A DNA stretch of 48,299 nt from Nocardia sp. SYP-A9097 (lineage in GTDB: Bacteria; Actinomycetota; Actinomycetes; Mycobacteriales; Mycobacteriaceae). Shown here one piece after another: positions 33,240-41,707 of this stretch; the first letter of the stretch is position 1, and each line of letters begins with the position of its first letter. Under the pieces are notes generated by a model that saw nothing but the letters and a program-made list of their open reading frames with translations, was not told the origin of the DNA and did no database searches. The position numbers were made by a program, and so were the translations under genes. The stretch is taken from assembly GCF_009649815.1 (NCBI RefSeq), contig NZ_WJIC01000040.1, forward strand, positions 1 to 48,299, in the 5' to 3' direction.

Positions 33240-33997
33240 GCTTCTACAAGCCCGGCATCACCCCCGACCTCGAGGCGCTGCGCGATGGTGCGGCCGCGAA
33301 CCCGCACGGACACGGCTACGCCATCGTCGCCGACGACCACATCCTCCTCGGCCGCGGACTCGACGCTGACGCCGTAATCAACGAATTCGCTTCCGCGCGA
33401 GCACTATTCCCCGACACACCGGCACTGTTCCATTCCCGCTTCGCCACCCACGGATATGTCAGCGAGCAGAACTGTCATCCCTTCGCGTTCGGTGGCGATG
33501 AGCGAACGGTGATGGCGCACAACGGGATCCTTCCCGAGATCGTGCACCCCCGGATCGGTGATCCGCGCTCGGACACCCGGGTCGCGGCCGAGGACTTCCT
33601 CCCGCGCGAGCCGTTCGGGCCGATCGATTCCTGGACCGGCCGCACCGGGCTCGAGCACTGGCTCAACGGCGACAAGATCATCATCCTGACTGTCGACCCA
33701 CGCTACAAGCACACCGCCTACCTGCTCAACGAGCACCACGGGCACTGGAGCGCAGACGGGATCTGGTACTCCAACCACTCCTATCGGTGGCGCGCGCCAG
33801 GCACCACACACCAGCCCGGCAGCTACCTGTACGACTACTGCGACTACTGCGGCCAATTCGATACCGAACGTCTCGGCCCACACTGCACCGCGTGCGGGTT
33901 CTGCGACGAGTGCTGGCGCGAGTTCCCACACTGCGAATGCGAATTCCTCACCGGCACAGACCGATACGCCGACCTGACCTTCTCTGATGTCGCCTGA
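33227..33997 (+). CDS. Class II glutamine amidotransferase with C-terminal zinc ribbon, module copy 2
   Basis: 256 residues with Met-Cys at the start (MCILSFY), FHSRFATHG and AHNGILP, and a C-terminal zinc cluster (CDYC, CTACGFCDEC, CEC). It parallels the protein at 31033 in length, motifs and domain order. Its ATG lies within the amidoligase 2 gene with the same 13-base overlap as copy 1. It is probably the ammonia source for its own amidoligase partner. Confidence 0.8.
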   Translation: MCILSFYKPGITPDLEALRDGAAANPHGHGYAIVADDHILLGRGLDADAVINEFASARALFPDTPALFHSRFATHGYVSEQNCHPFAFGGDERTVMAHNGILPEIVHPRIGDPRSDTRVAAEDFLPREPFGPIDSWTGRTGLEHWLNGDKIIILTVDPRYKHTAYLLNEHHGHWSADGIWYSNHSYRWRAPGTTHQPGSYLYDYCDYCGQFDTERLGPHCTACGFCDECWREFPHCECEFLTGTDRYADLTFSDVA

Positions 33998-34135
33998 CCT
34001 GAATCAGCGACCCAGCCGAGCTCTGGCTGAGAGTCTCGCCGAGAAAGGGACTTCCGAGCGTGACTGAACCATCCCACATATCGATTGCGCCTCGCGCCAA
34101 CACCTTTCACCTCACTGCCCCACTAGGTGGTCACG

Positions 34136-34636
34136 ATGGTGGACAGTGACCTGAACAGACACAACGCCCGGTTGCGCGTTGACCCCCGCTACCTGGAAGT
34201 TGCCCCTGAAGCACCTGTTGCCGGGGTGCTCGTCATTGGCTATCGCGCATGCTTCGCCGACGCTCCGATGCCCCGTACACAAATAGCTCCCTTCGCGGGG
34301 ATCACTCCGTACGCGGCCGGCGACGTCGGTACCGCGACCATGGCGCTGATCTCGGTCGAGCGCGCCACCCAAGTCCTACGCGTCCGAGCAGACGGACGCC
34401 GCGAAATCGCCTGGGAAGAAGACTATTTCGAGAGCTTCGGCGACTCGGGCACCCAGTGGTCCCTCATACCCGTCGACCCCTCACCCGACGGCCGGTTCAT
34501 CGTCGCCGATGGATCATGGGCGACGGGCGGCTACCAGGCCGTCCTGACACGCTCCACGATCGATCACGCTCCCGGTGCCCCGACCGTCGTAGCCGTGCAC
34601 AACTCCAGCCCATACACCGGGTGCAAGCGATGGTGA
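34136..34636 (+). CDS. Uncharacterised protein
   Basis: 166 residues, not recognised. A repeated small-residue pattern, a Trp/Gly-rich part (DSGTQWSLIPVDPSPDGRFI, ADGSWATGGYQAVL) and no membrane helix are visible. The layout suggests a small cytosolic beta-rich protein. ATG 34136 is preferred, with AGGTGG just upstream; GTG 34127 is the alternative. It follows the second amidoligase module by about 140 bases on the same strand and may belong to the same transcript. Confidence 0.5.
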   Translation: MVDSDLNRHNARLRVDPRYLEVAPEAPVAGVLVIGYRACFADAPMPRTQIAPFAGITPYAAGDVGTATMALISVERATQVLRVRADGRREIAWEEDYFESFGDSGTQWSLIPVDPSPDGRFIVADGSWATGGYQAVLTRSTIDHAPGAPTVVAVHNSSPYTGCKRW

Positions 34637-34848
34637 TCGCCGACGCCACCGCATTGGTCGCATGGATCGAATCTGCCCTCCCCCCAGTCGATCCCGCAGC
34701 CTTTGGCCCGTGGCTCGCCAAGCCTGCAGGTCAAGGTGCCGTCGCCGCAGTGGTGCACGTCCGAGTCGAGTCCGCAGGTCGAGTCACACAGTCAGTCACC
34801 GTGACCTTGTCCACGCATCCGGCCACTGCAGATTGCACCGCACTCTAA
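34630..34848 (+). CDS. Small uncharacterised protein
   Basis: 72 residues from ATG 34630 (or GTG 34621), overlapping the end of the previous gene by seven bases, which suggests coupling. Sequence: a helical start (DATALVAWIESALPPVDPAA), then beta-like AVVHVRVESAGRVTQSVTVT. No family recognised. Codon use is G/C-rich at third positions. Confidence 0.4.
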   Translation: MVIADATALVAWIESALPPVDPAAFGPWLAKPAGQGAVAAVVHVRVESAGRVTQSVTVTLSTHPATADCTAL

Positions 34849-34890
34849 CCCCACTGCCAGCCGTGTCCGTTCTGTCTTCGAGGAGAGACT

Positions 34891-35580
34891 ATGAATTCCG
34901 CTGTGCCGTCATCGAATTCGCCTCGACATCCGATTCCCGCACATCTGCACGACGCGCCGACCGCACAAGGGCTGGCCATCCCGTACCTGACGCTGTGTCA
35001 CCGCGGACGGCGCTCACCGGTCTGGGGCGCGATCGACCCCGAACGCTACGCACTGGTACTCGGGCTGCGCCTGTGCCAAGTCTGCGGCAACGAGCTCGGC
35101 AAAGGCGAAGGCCCCGGCAACCAGGTCGTAGTCTTCATCCGCCCCCAGGACTGGCTCCGCGGCATCGCCCCTGAAGCCGGGCTTCACCCCGAATGCGCCG
35201 CCTACTCGACACAGGGGTGCCCCATGCTCGCCGGGCGGATGCCGACCTACCGCTCCAACGCCGTCGCCGCCCGCATCACTCCCTGCGACGACCTTGAGTG
35301 CGATTGCCGCCGATGGACCGCGCCCGGTCCCGAGTCCGACGAAGCCCAACGCGCAGGTAAACCCGCCGACTCCTGGTATGCCGCGTTGATCGACGCACGC
35401 GACTACCAGATCATGCACGTCGACGGCGACAAGTCCAGCCCCTCCGGATACGGGGTCCGTCTGCGGGAGGTGCCGATCCGGCGGCTGCGGAAAGTACGCG
35501 GCACAGCCAGTTCCGAGCCGACGGTGCTCGACATGTTGGCCGCAGCACTGGATCTCGATCGCCTCACCGAGGGTCGATGA
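34891..35580 (+). CDS. Uncharacterised Cys/His-containing actinobacterial protein
   Basis: 229 residues. LCHRGRRSPVWGAIDPERYA, LRLCQVCGNELG, LHPECAAYS and CDDLECDCRRW give a set of Cys and His residues that could bind metal. Proteins of this layout occur in Streptomyces and relatives, sometimes under misleading cell-envelope names; there is no signal peptide or membrane segment to support that. GAGGAGAG precedes the ATG. It is on the same strand as the modules before it. Confidence 0.6.
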   Translation: MNSAVPSSNSPRHPIPAHLHDAPTAQGLAIPYLTLCHRGRRSPVWGAIDPERYALVLGLRLCQVCGNELGKGEGPGNQVVVFIRPQDWLRGIAPEAGLHPECAAYSTQGCPMLAGRMPTYRSNAVAARITPCDDLECDCRRWTAPGPESDEAQRAGKPADSWYAALIDARDYQIMHVDGDKSSPSGYGVRLREVPIRRLRKVRGTASSEPTVLDMLAAALDLDRLTEGR

Positions 35581-35903
35581 CGTACACACCAACCTCGATC
35601 GGCATCCGAACTACATGGCCTCTGCCACATCACATCTCAGCCATCCGCACACGCCGAATTGAGCGTGCATGCAGCTTCGATATTGGTTCGGCTATCCCGC
35701 CGCGCATGCCCCCCTTCAGAGGAACTGCCTGGACAAGGAATCGAAGTACGCCAAAGACGGCCGTGACATTCACCGGGACCGGCGCTGGCCCGGCGATCGG
35801 CTCGTGTGTGGTATTTCCTGGGATCGGGCTGCGATCGTGGCTGCGACCGGCGATACTGTGCGGCGGCGGAAGAGTTGTTGCACGACAGGGGGATTGAGTA
35901 AAC
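35581..35903. other. Region without a convincing gene
   Basis: A 106-codon frame (35577-35897) overlaps the previous stop as ATGA and ends six bases before the NACHT start. Its codon use is less G/C-biased than the neighbours and it has no domain likeness. It is left as doubtful rather than annotated. Confidence 0.4.
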
Positions 35904-38900
35904 GTGGCGGCCGAAGAAGGAGGCGGGTGGGGCTCGGGACTGCCGACAGTGGCTTGGGTGATGGTCGCTTTGGGCGTGCCTGCCATCGTGGGGTCGACAC
36001 TCAAGGACTTCGCGGCCATCCACCCGGGATGGGCGCTCGCCGTGTTGGTCGGGTATTGGGCGGTGCTGGGGGTGGGGCGTTTAGCGGGCGGCGTGGTTTC
36101 CGAGATCGCCACCCGGTGGCGTCCGCGGCTGGTGGAGTCGCTCGATTCCGTACTGGCTGTTCGGTTGTCGCGGTTCGAACGTACCTACCGGCACTGGTTG
36201 ATCCACCACCTCAAGCGCATCGACCTGCAGGGTTTGGCGACCACCCCGCACACCGCGCCGTCGTTCGATCAGATCTACATCGATCTGAGCCTAGTCAACC
36301 GCGCCCAGCATCAGGTCAGCGGTAACCTGGTCGCTGACCTGATGCCCGGCGCGGTCACCGAGCGGCTCTCGATCGCGGCGATGCTGTCCACCGCAGAGGC
36401 GAGGGTGCTGGCGATTCTTGGTGCACCGGGCAGCGGCAAGACGACGCTGCTGCGACAGGTCGCGCGACTGAGCTGCCGCGGCCGCCTCGGACGGCGGCGG
36501 ATACCGATTCTGCTGTATCTGCGCGAGCACGCCGAAACCATCGCCACCGACCACACGGTACGGCTGGCCGATCTGGCAGTCCCGGCCAGCTTGGGGCGCA
36601 CGCCGCCGCCGGGCTGGTTCGACGCCGCGTTGCGGCGCGGCCGATGTGTGGTGTTGTTCGACGGGCTCGACGAGGTCGGGAACCCGAATCATCGTCACGC
36701 GGTGCTGGAGTGGATCGACTGCCAGATCGGATATTTCGGTGGTAACCACTTCGTGCTGGCCTCGCGTCGCCACGGCTATGAACCCGCCGCGATCAACAGC
36801 GCCGAGGTCTTGCAGGTCCGCCAGCTCACCCTTGAGCAGATCAGCCGGTTCGTCGAGAACTGGTACGGCGCCGTCGAATCCGACCGCACCCAAGCCCAAC
36901 GCCAGGCCCACGGGCTGCGCGATCAACTTGCCTCCCACGACGCGCTCGGTGACATGGCCGTCAACCCTCTGCTGTTGACCATGATCGTCAATGTTCACCG
37001 CGAACGAGGAACGTTGCCCGACAACCGCATTCAGCTCTACAAAGAGATCTGCGAGGTGCTGCTTTGGCGCCGCGCCGGCGCTAAAGGGCTGTCGCTGCGC
37101 GTCTCGGCAGGCGACAAGCAAGCACTGCTGCAGGCACTGGCGTACGCGATGATGATCGATCGAGTCCGCGAACTCGACCAGGCCCAGGCTGGTGCGGTGA
37201 TCGCGGATCTGTTGTCGCGGCTCACGCTCGAACTCGACACCCGGCAGATGCTGACATTACTGGTTCACGACGGACTGCTGGTCGAGCCAGAGCCCGGTGT
37301 CTTGAGCTTCTGTCACAAGACTTTTCAGGAATACCTGGCTTCGGTCGAGATTCATCGGCGAGGCGAAGTGAGCTTGCTGGCCGCCATGGTCGATGACGAA
37401 TGGTGGCGTGAAACCGTCGTGCTCTACACGGCCCAGCACGACGCGGACGAGGTGATCGAAGCCTGCCTGCAGTCGAGTACTGCGCATTCGCTGGGGCTGG
37501 CCTTCGACTGCACCGAGCAGGGCACCAGGATGTCACCGCGACTACGCCAGCAGATGAACACGCTGCTGCTCGACCTTCCCGGTATCGACCAATCCCTGCT
37601 GCGGCGTGTGGTTTCCACCCGCTACGTCGCGCGCACCGCTCACATCACCGGCGGACACCGCAGTACACTGCCGGTCCCCGCGGGCCTGTATCGCCTCTTC
37701 GCGGCCGACGAACAACGCGATGGCATCGCACGACCACCCGGCCAGCGCCTGCCTGCCGAGGACGAAACGGTGGTACGCGGTGCACGCTTCGACGACGCAC
37801 ATGCCTTCCGCGTCTGGATCAACCTTTGGGCCGACGGCGCGACCTACCGGTTGCCCTACGCCGTCGAGGCCGCCGACTTGCACCAGCGTGGGCTGCTCGG
37901 TGACGCTGGCGTGTCAGTGTGGATCTCCAAGCCGCAACCCATCGAAGAGCTAGTGATGCCCCGTCTGTGGGAGCCCGAGGTCGGCGCCGCGCAAACCAAC
38001 CTCGTTGCCAGACAAGAGCTCACCGAACTACTTGTCCGCGACGTTACAAGCACCATCGCCTACGCACGCACCTCGCGGGCACTACGCCGCACGACCGCCC
38101 GCAGCACCGAAATCGCCGCAGCGGATCTATATGCCGCCGCCTACATGTCGCATATCGACTCCGACAAACTCCACCGAGGTCGGTCCGGGCCCGCGCATCT
38201 GAGCAGACGTGGATGGCAGTCAGTGGCCGAACTGTTCCCCGTTCTCGCCCTCGAGTTCGCGAACTTTCTGGCGGATCCCTCATGGAGCGAACACCCGTTG
38301 CCCGCTTTCCTTTCCTCCCGAGCACACGCCGACACCACCGCAGCGCTGATCCCAGCCCTGGCACCAGGTGGCGACCTGGACGCAGTGCGGCCACTGCTGG
38401 ACAGTGTCCGCCAGATGCGCTGGCCTAATCTGTCCTGGCCGGCGCCCCGACAGTTGGACGGTATGATCTCCGCGATCAACGCCAACGACCCACACCTGTG
38501 GATCACACCGCCACGCAGTCGCTTCCACTGGCCCCTCGCACGCAACCGACACCGCGACGTACCCGTGACGATCTCTACGCACTCCGTGGATGAGCTACGT
38601 GACGCCGTCGAGCAGATCAGCCTCGGTCTGCGCGCTGGCCATTGGTCGCCGCTGTGCCGATTGTCCGAGGCCTACGCTGCCTCGCTTGCACACATATTCG
38701 ACGACCGTCGCCCGCTGTCGTCGGCGTCAGCAACGCTGCTGCGACTCATCGCGATCAGCTTGCTGAGCCTGTCGAGAATCGACCTTGAGCTCCGATGGCT
38801 CGAAGTGTGCTCGCGCATCGTTGCCGAAGAACTCACCGCACTTGAGATCAGACAACTCACCTCACGCTCGGACGAGGTCATCGTGCTCGTCAGGGAGTGA
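35904..38900 (+). CDS. Membrane-anchored NACHT-family NTPase with FGE-like segment
   Basis: 998 residues. Two hydrophobic helices (about 15-34 and 42-62) suggest membrane anchoring. The NACHT NTPase follows: Walker A GAPGSGKT (173-180), Walker B CVVLFDGLDEV (248-258), a sensor-like VLASRRHGYE, and the NACHT-typical FCHKTFQEYLAS (469-480). Residues about 590-676 read like a formylglycine-generating-enzyme/lectin-type fold, often fused to such NTPases (GARFDDAHAFRVWINLWADG, then ATYRLPYAVEAADLHQRG). The C-terminal third is alpha-helical and unassigned. Bacterial NACHT proteins include anti-phage effectors; with CRISPR-Cas nearby, defence is a fair inference. The GTG start has GGGGGA upstream. 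Confidence 0.8.
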   Translation: MAAEEGGGWGSGLPTVAWVMVALGVPAIVGSTLKDFAAIHPGWALAVLVGYWAVLGVGRLAGGVVSEIATRWRPRLVESLDSVLAVRLSRFERTYRHWLIHHLKRIDLQGLATTPHTAPSFDQIYIDLSLVNRAQHQVSGNLVADLMPGAVTERLSIAAMLSTAEARVLAILGAPGSGKTTLLRQVARLSCRGRLGRRRIPILLYLREHAETIATDHTVRLADLAVPASLGRTPPPGWFDAALRRGRCVVLFDGLDEVGNPNHRHAVLEWIDCQIGYFGGNHFVLASRRHGYEPAAINSAEVLQVRQLTLEQISRFVENWYGAVESDRTQAQRQAHGLRDQLASHDALGDMAVNPLLLTMIVNVHRERGTLPDNRIQLYKEICEVLLWRRAGAKGLSLRVSAGDKQALLQALAYAMMIDRVRELDQAQAGAVIADLLSRLTLELDTRQMLTLLVHDGLLVEPEPGVLSFCHKTFQEYLASVEIHRRGEVSLLAAMVDDEWWRETVVLYTAQHDADEVIEACLQSSTAHSLGLAFDCTEQGTRMSPRLRQQMNTLLLDLPGIDQSLLRRVVSTRYVARTAHITGGHRSTLPVPAGLYRLFAADEQRDGIARPPGQRLPAEDETVVRGARFDDAHAFRVWINLWADGATYRLPYAVEAADLHQRGLLGDAGVSVWISKPQPIEELVMPRLWEPEVGAAQTNLVARQELTELLVRDVTSTIAYARTSRALRRTTARSTEIAAADLYAAAYMSHIDSDKLHRGRSGPAHLSRRGWQSVAELFPVLALEFANFLADPSWSEHPLPAFLSSRAHADTTAALIPALAPGGDLDAVRPLLDSVRQMRWPNLSWPAPRQLDGMISAINANDPHLWITPPRSRFHWPLARNRHRDVPVTISTHSVDELRDAVEQISLGLRAGHWSPLCRLSEAYAASLAHIFDDRRPLSSASATLLRLIAISLLSLSRIDLELRWLEVCSRIVAEELTALEIRQLTSRSDEVIVLVRE

Positions 38901-38932
38901 ATTCGCCGAACGCACTACTGGATCGGTCACGT

Positions 38933-39469
38933 CTATGCAGTAGATCGGATGTTTGAGGTGGCAACCGGGTTGCCACCACCCGGGCGTGGGTGTGCCGGTG
39001 CGATGGTAGTCAGCAGATGCGTGGGATCTGCGCTGTTCGACGATGCCCTGCCTCTGGACTGAGCCGGGGTCCTTGCGCGTGAGCCGCCCAGTAGTTGGCG
39101 TGCACGTTTGAGGGTGATCTCAAGCAGGTCGGCGACTTCCTCATCGGCCTGCACGTGCGCGCGGACTGCGGCCGCGGCTGCCGCTTGCGCGTTTTCGTAG
39201 CCTCCGATCTCGGTAGACGCGCGGGCGATGACCGTGTCGATCTGCTCGCGTAACCGTTCGACTTCGCTGTCGCGGCGCTGTTCTGCGTTGGTGATCGCGT
39301 TCCAGGCGGCGAGGTACTTACCCACCGCGCGGGTGATGGTCTTCTCCCGCTCGGTGGCCGCGGCGCGGCGTTGCAGGCTGCGTTGGCGTGAGCGTTGCAG
39401 GCGTGCAACGAGTTCCGGTGACTCCGGGGTGCGAGAACGCGCCTGACGCGCGCGAGGGTTTTTGGTCAT
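38933..39469 (-). CDS. Uncharacterised basic coiled-coil protein
   Basis: 178 residues from ATG 39469 with AGGAG upstream. Arg-rich N-terminus (NPRARQARSRTPESPELVAR, then LQRSRQRSLQRRAAATERE), a long helix with heptad character (ITNAEQRRDSEVERLREQID, continuing through DEEVADLLEITLKRARQLL), and a Pro/Ser-rich tail. It may bind nucleic acid. It is convergent with the NACHT gene and divergent from the DUF4192 gene. No family recognised. Confidence 0.55.
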   Translation of the reverse strand: MTKNPRARQARSRTPESPELVARLQRSRQRSLQRRAAATEREKTITRAVGKYLAAWNAITNAEQRRDSEVERLREQIDTVIARASTEIGGYENAQAAAAAAVRAHVQADEEVADLLEITLKRARQLLGGSRARTPAQSRGRASSNSADPTHLLTTIAPAHPRPGGGNPVATSNIRSTA

Positions 39470-39722
39470 CACACACAACTCCTGACAGGCATACGACAAC
39501 CCAGCCAGTCCCTCGCACTCCCCACGATACCGGTTACCGCCGCAGGTGCCGAGTTCGAAGTTCACCCGCAGCACAGGCTTCAACGCGGCAGCACTGAATC
39601 TACGGCTGCCCTGTGAAGTTTGCGGCGCTGGCACCGAGTTCGCCTTCACACCAATCGATCCCAGTCTCGCCGTGACCGCGGTCCGTGCCGTTGCGCTTCG
39701 TCCAAGATTAGGAGTCTTCTTC

Positions 39723-40850
39723 ATGCCGTTGCATGTGCATATCGCCGATCCCGCCGACTTCATCGCCGCCGTGCCCGCGATGCTCGGCTTCACTCCCGTC
39801 CGATCACTGGTCCTGATCTTCGTGAGAGACGAAACTCGTTGGGGCGGAGCGCCAACCGTGCAGTTTCTCGTCCGGACCGAGTCTCCGTTGCAGACTCACC
39901 GCTTGTCCGACACAGACGTTGGGCAGCGCGCGAAAGACATGTGCGCGCAAGGCGAGGCTTCCACCGTTGTGGCGGTCTTGGTGGACGATCGGCTGTCCCG
40001 ACCTACAGAGCTAGCGGCCGCCGACGAGAGTTGTCGTTCAACATTGGCGAGTTTGCGGCGGGACCTGGAAGCCGATGGCCTCGCATTCGCCGGAGCGTGG
40101 AGTACACCCATCATCGCGGCCGAGGCTGAATGGTGGAACGAGCTCGCACCCGATCAGCACGGGCGCCTTCGCGATCCTGCCTCGTCACAGATTGCCGCCG
40201 AGTACACGGTCGCGGGCCGCCCCATCCGCCCAAACCGCACGGCGATCACCGATCTCGTCGAGGTGGATCCGACACTGCGCGAGCGCGTCACCCACGCGCT
40301 GCCCGAGGTCGCCGCCGATGCGCAGCGGCGGTTCGCTCGCGCGGTGCGCATCGGCAATCCGGACGCCTACACCAGGCAGGCGTTGTGGCGGGTTGTACAG
40401 ATCATCAAACACTCATCCGCGGTCGAGACGCCCGCACCACGGAACCTCGCCGAAGTCGCGGTTGCCCTGCGCGACACCGATGTCCGCGAGGTCATGTACG
40501 GCATCGCCGCCGGCCCGTACTCTGCCCGCGCGCACCAGCTCTGGTCGATCCTGACCCGCGCACTCCCGGACCCGGACCGCGCCGACGCCGCCATGCTGCT
40601 GGGATTCAGCGCCTACCTACGCGGCGACGGCGCACTCGCGGGAATCGCCCTGGAAGCCGCACTCGCCTCGGACCCCGACCACCGCATGGCACAGCTCCTC
40701 GACCTCGCATTATCGACCGCGTCACCGCCCAGCAGACTCCGCCGGCTATGCCGCCTCGGAATCGATGCCGCCGCGCAGCTGCGCATCGATATCGGTGGCG
40801 CAGAACCTGATTCACCCACCAAGGAGGACCCCGATGACCGTTCCCGATGA
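39723..40850 (+). CDS. DUF4192 family protein
   Basis: 375 residues. It begins HVHIADPADFIAAVPAMLGF then TPVRSLVLIFV, the recognisable start of DUF4192, and ends with a helical repeat-like part (AMLLGFSAYLRGDGALAGIA, LEAALASDPDHRMAQLLDLA) resembling tetratricopeptide repeats. Function unknown; the family is common in actinobacteria and on their plasmids. ATG 39723 has GGAG upstream. It overlaps the start of dprA by 17 bases, so both were once translated together. Confidence 0.8.
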   Translation: MPLHVHIADPADFIAAVPAMLGFTPVRSLVLIFVRDETRWGGAPTVQFLVRTESPLQTHRLSDTDVGQRAKDMCAQGEASTVVAVLVDDRLSRPTELAAADESCRSTLASLRRDLEADGLAFAGAWSTPIIAAEAEWWNELAPDQHGRLRDPASSQIAAEYTVAGRPIRPNRTAITDLVEVDPTLRERVTHALPEVAADAQRRFARAVRIGNPDAYTRQALWRVVQIIKHSSAVETPAPRNLAEVAVALRDTDVREVMYGIAAGPYSARAHQLWSILTRALPDPDRADAAMLLGFSAYLRGDGALAGIALEAALASDPDHRMAQLLDLALSTASPPSRLRRLCRLGIDAAAQLRIDIGGAEPDSPTKEDPDDRSR

Positions 40851-41478
40851 TCACCTGCTGGCGTGGGCGCTGCTCTCACGCGCGGCACTGACTGCACCCG
40901 ATACCGTGCGCGCTTTGCTCGCGGCGCATGGTCCGGTCGACGCCGCAGAACGCATCGCTATGGACGAGATGCGTTCACAATTCGGCCCCCAGGCCCGCGT
41001 CACGGCACAGCACGACCTCGAACGGGCCGAGCGTGTCGGAGGTCGGCTGCTCACCCGCGACGACCCGGGCTGGCCGGCCGCGCTCAATGACCTCGACACC
41101 ATCGAGGCCCACACTCCGATCGCGTTGTGGACCCGCGGTCCCGGGCAGCTGAACCCGCTCGCCGACCGCACAGAAATCGCCGTCGTCGGCGCACGCGCCT
41201 CGACCACGTACGGCGAAAAGGTCACCCGATATGTCGGCATGGACCTCGCCGCACAGGGCTGGACCATCCTCAGCGGAGGCGCCTTCGGCATCGATGCGAC
41301 TGCCCACGCAGCCGCTCTCGAGGCCGGGCGGCCCACCGTGGCGGTCCTGCCGTGCGGGCTGCACCGGCTCTTCCCCCAGGGCAACGCCGGCTTGCTCGCC
41401 GACATCGAGAAGACCGGGCTGCTGGTCAGCGAATACCCGCCCGGTGTCGAACCCAACCGGAACCTCTTCCTTATCCGG
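40834..41478 (+). pseudogene. dprA: dprA 5' part, interrupted by a transposon
   Basis: About 215 residues of a DNA-processing protein A homologue: N-terminal helical part, LLTRDDPGWPAALNDLD, then the Rossmann-like core IAVVGARASTTYGEKVTRY, GWTILSGGAFGIDATAHAAA, TVAVLPCGLHRLFPQGN, LVSEYPPGVEPNRNLFLIR. DprA loads RecA on incoming single strands. The gene is cut at LFLIR, where family members continue RNRIIAALS. The missing part is at 45472-45702. Past 41478 the frame reads into the inserted element. AAGGAGG precedes ATG 40834. Confidence 0.85.
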
Positions 41479-41482
41479 ACTA
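41475..41482. repeat. Left inverted terminal sequence of Tn554-like element
   Basis: CCGGACTA at the dprA junction recurs inverted (TAGTCCGG) at the other end. Eight bases only, but both lie at the positions where dprA homology stops or resumes within about 20 bases. Confidence 0.45.
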
Positions 41483-41707
41483 GCCGGAGTCCTTGTCGCG
41501 CAGGAGGTATTCGCCGTTGCTGCCGCCGAGGAGGAAGACGAACCGATCCAGGTCCGCGACGAATGTGTCTGGGGCCCAGTCGGAGTCGTTGATGAATCCG
41601 CTGAGTCTGCGTTGTGCGATCGGGTCGGTGCTGATCCAGTCGTTGACGAGTTGGAGCATCTCGAACAGTTCGATCACGTCGGCGGTCGAGAGCCGGACCT
41701 CGCTCAT
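41480..41707 (-). CDS. TnpC-like small accessory protein
   Basis: 75 residues, acidic, mostly helical (LSTADVIELFEMLQLVNDWI, then AQRRLSGFINDSDWAPDTFVAD). It starts ATG 41707, overlapping the large recombinase stop by four bases, and ends at the left edge of the element. By position it is the counterpart of Tn554 TnpC, which affects transposition frequency and orientation; sequence similarity is not evident by eye. It is shorter than TnpC of Tn554. Confidence 0.6.
   Translation of the reverse strand: MSEVRLSTADVIELFEMLQLVNDWISTDPIAQRRLSGFINDSDWAPDTFVADLDRFVFLLGGSNGEYLLRDKDSG

Noticed and set aside
35577..35897. 106-codon frame coupled by ATGA to the gene before it and ending just before the NACHT gene
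   Set aside because: Weak third-position G/C bias, no domain and no homology I recognise; it probably fills the gap by chance.
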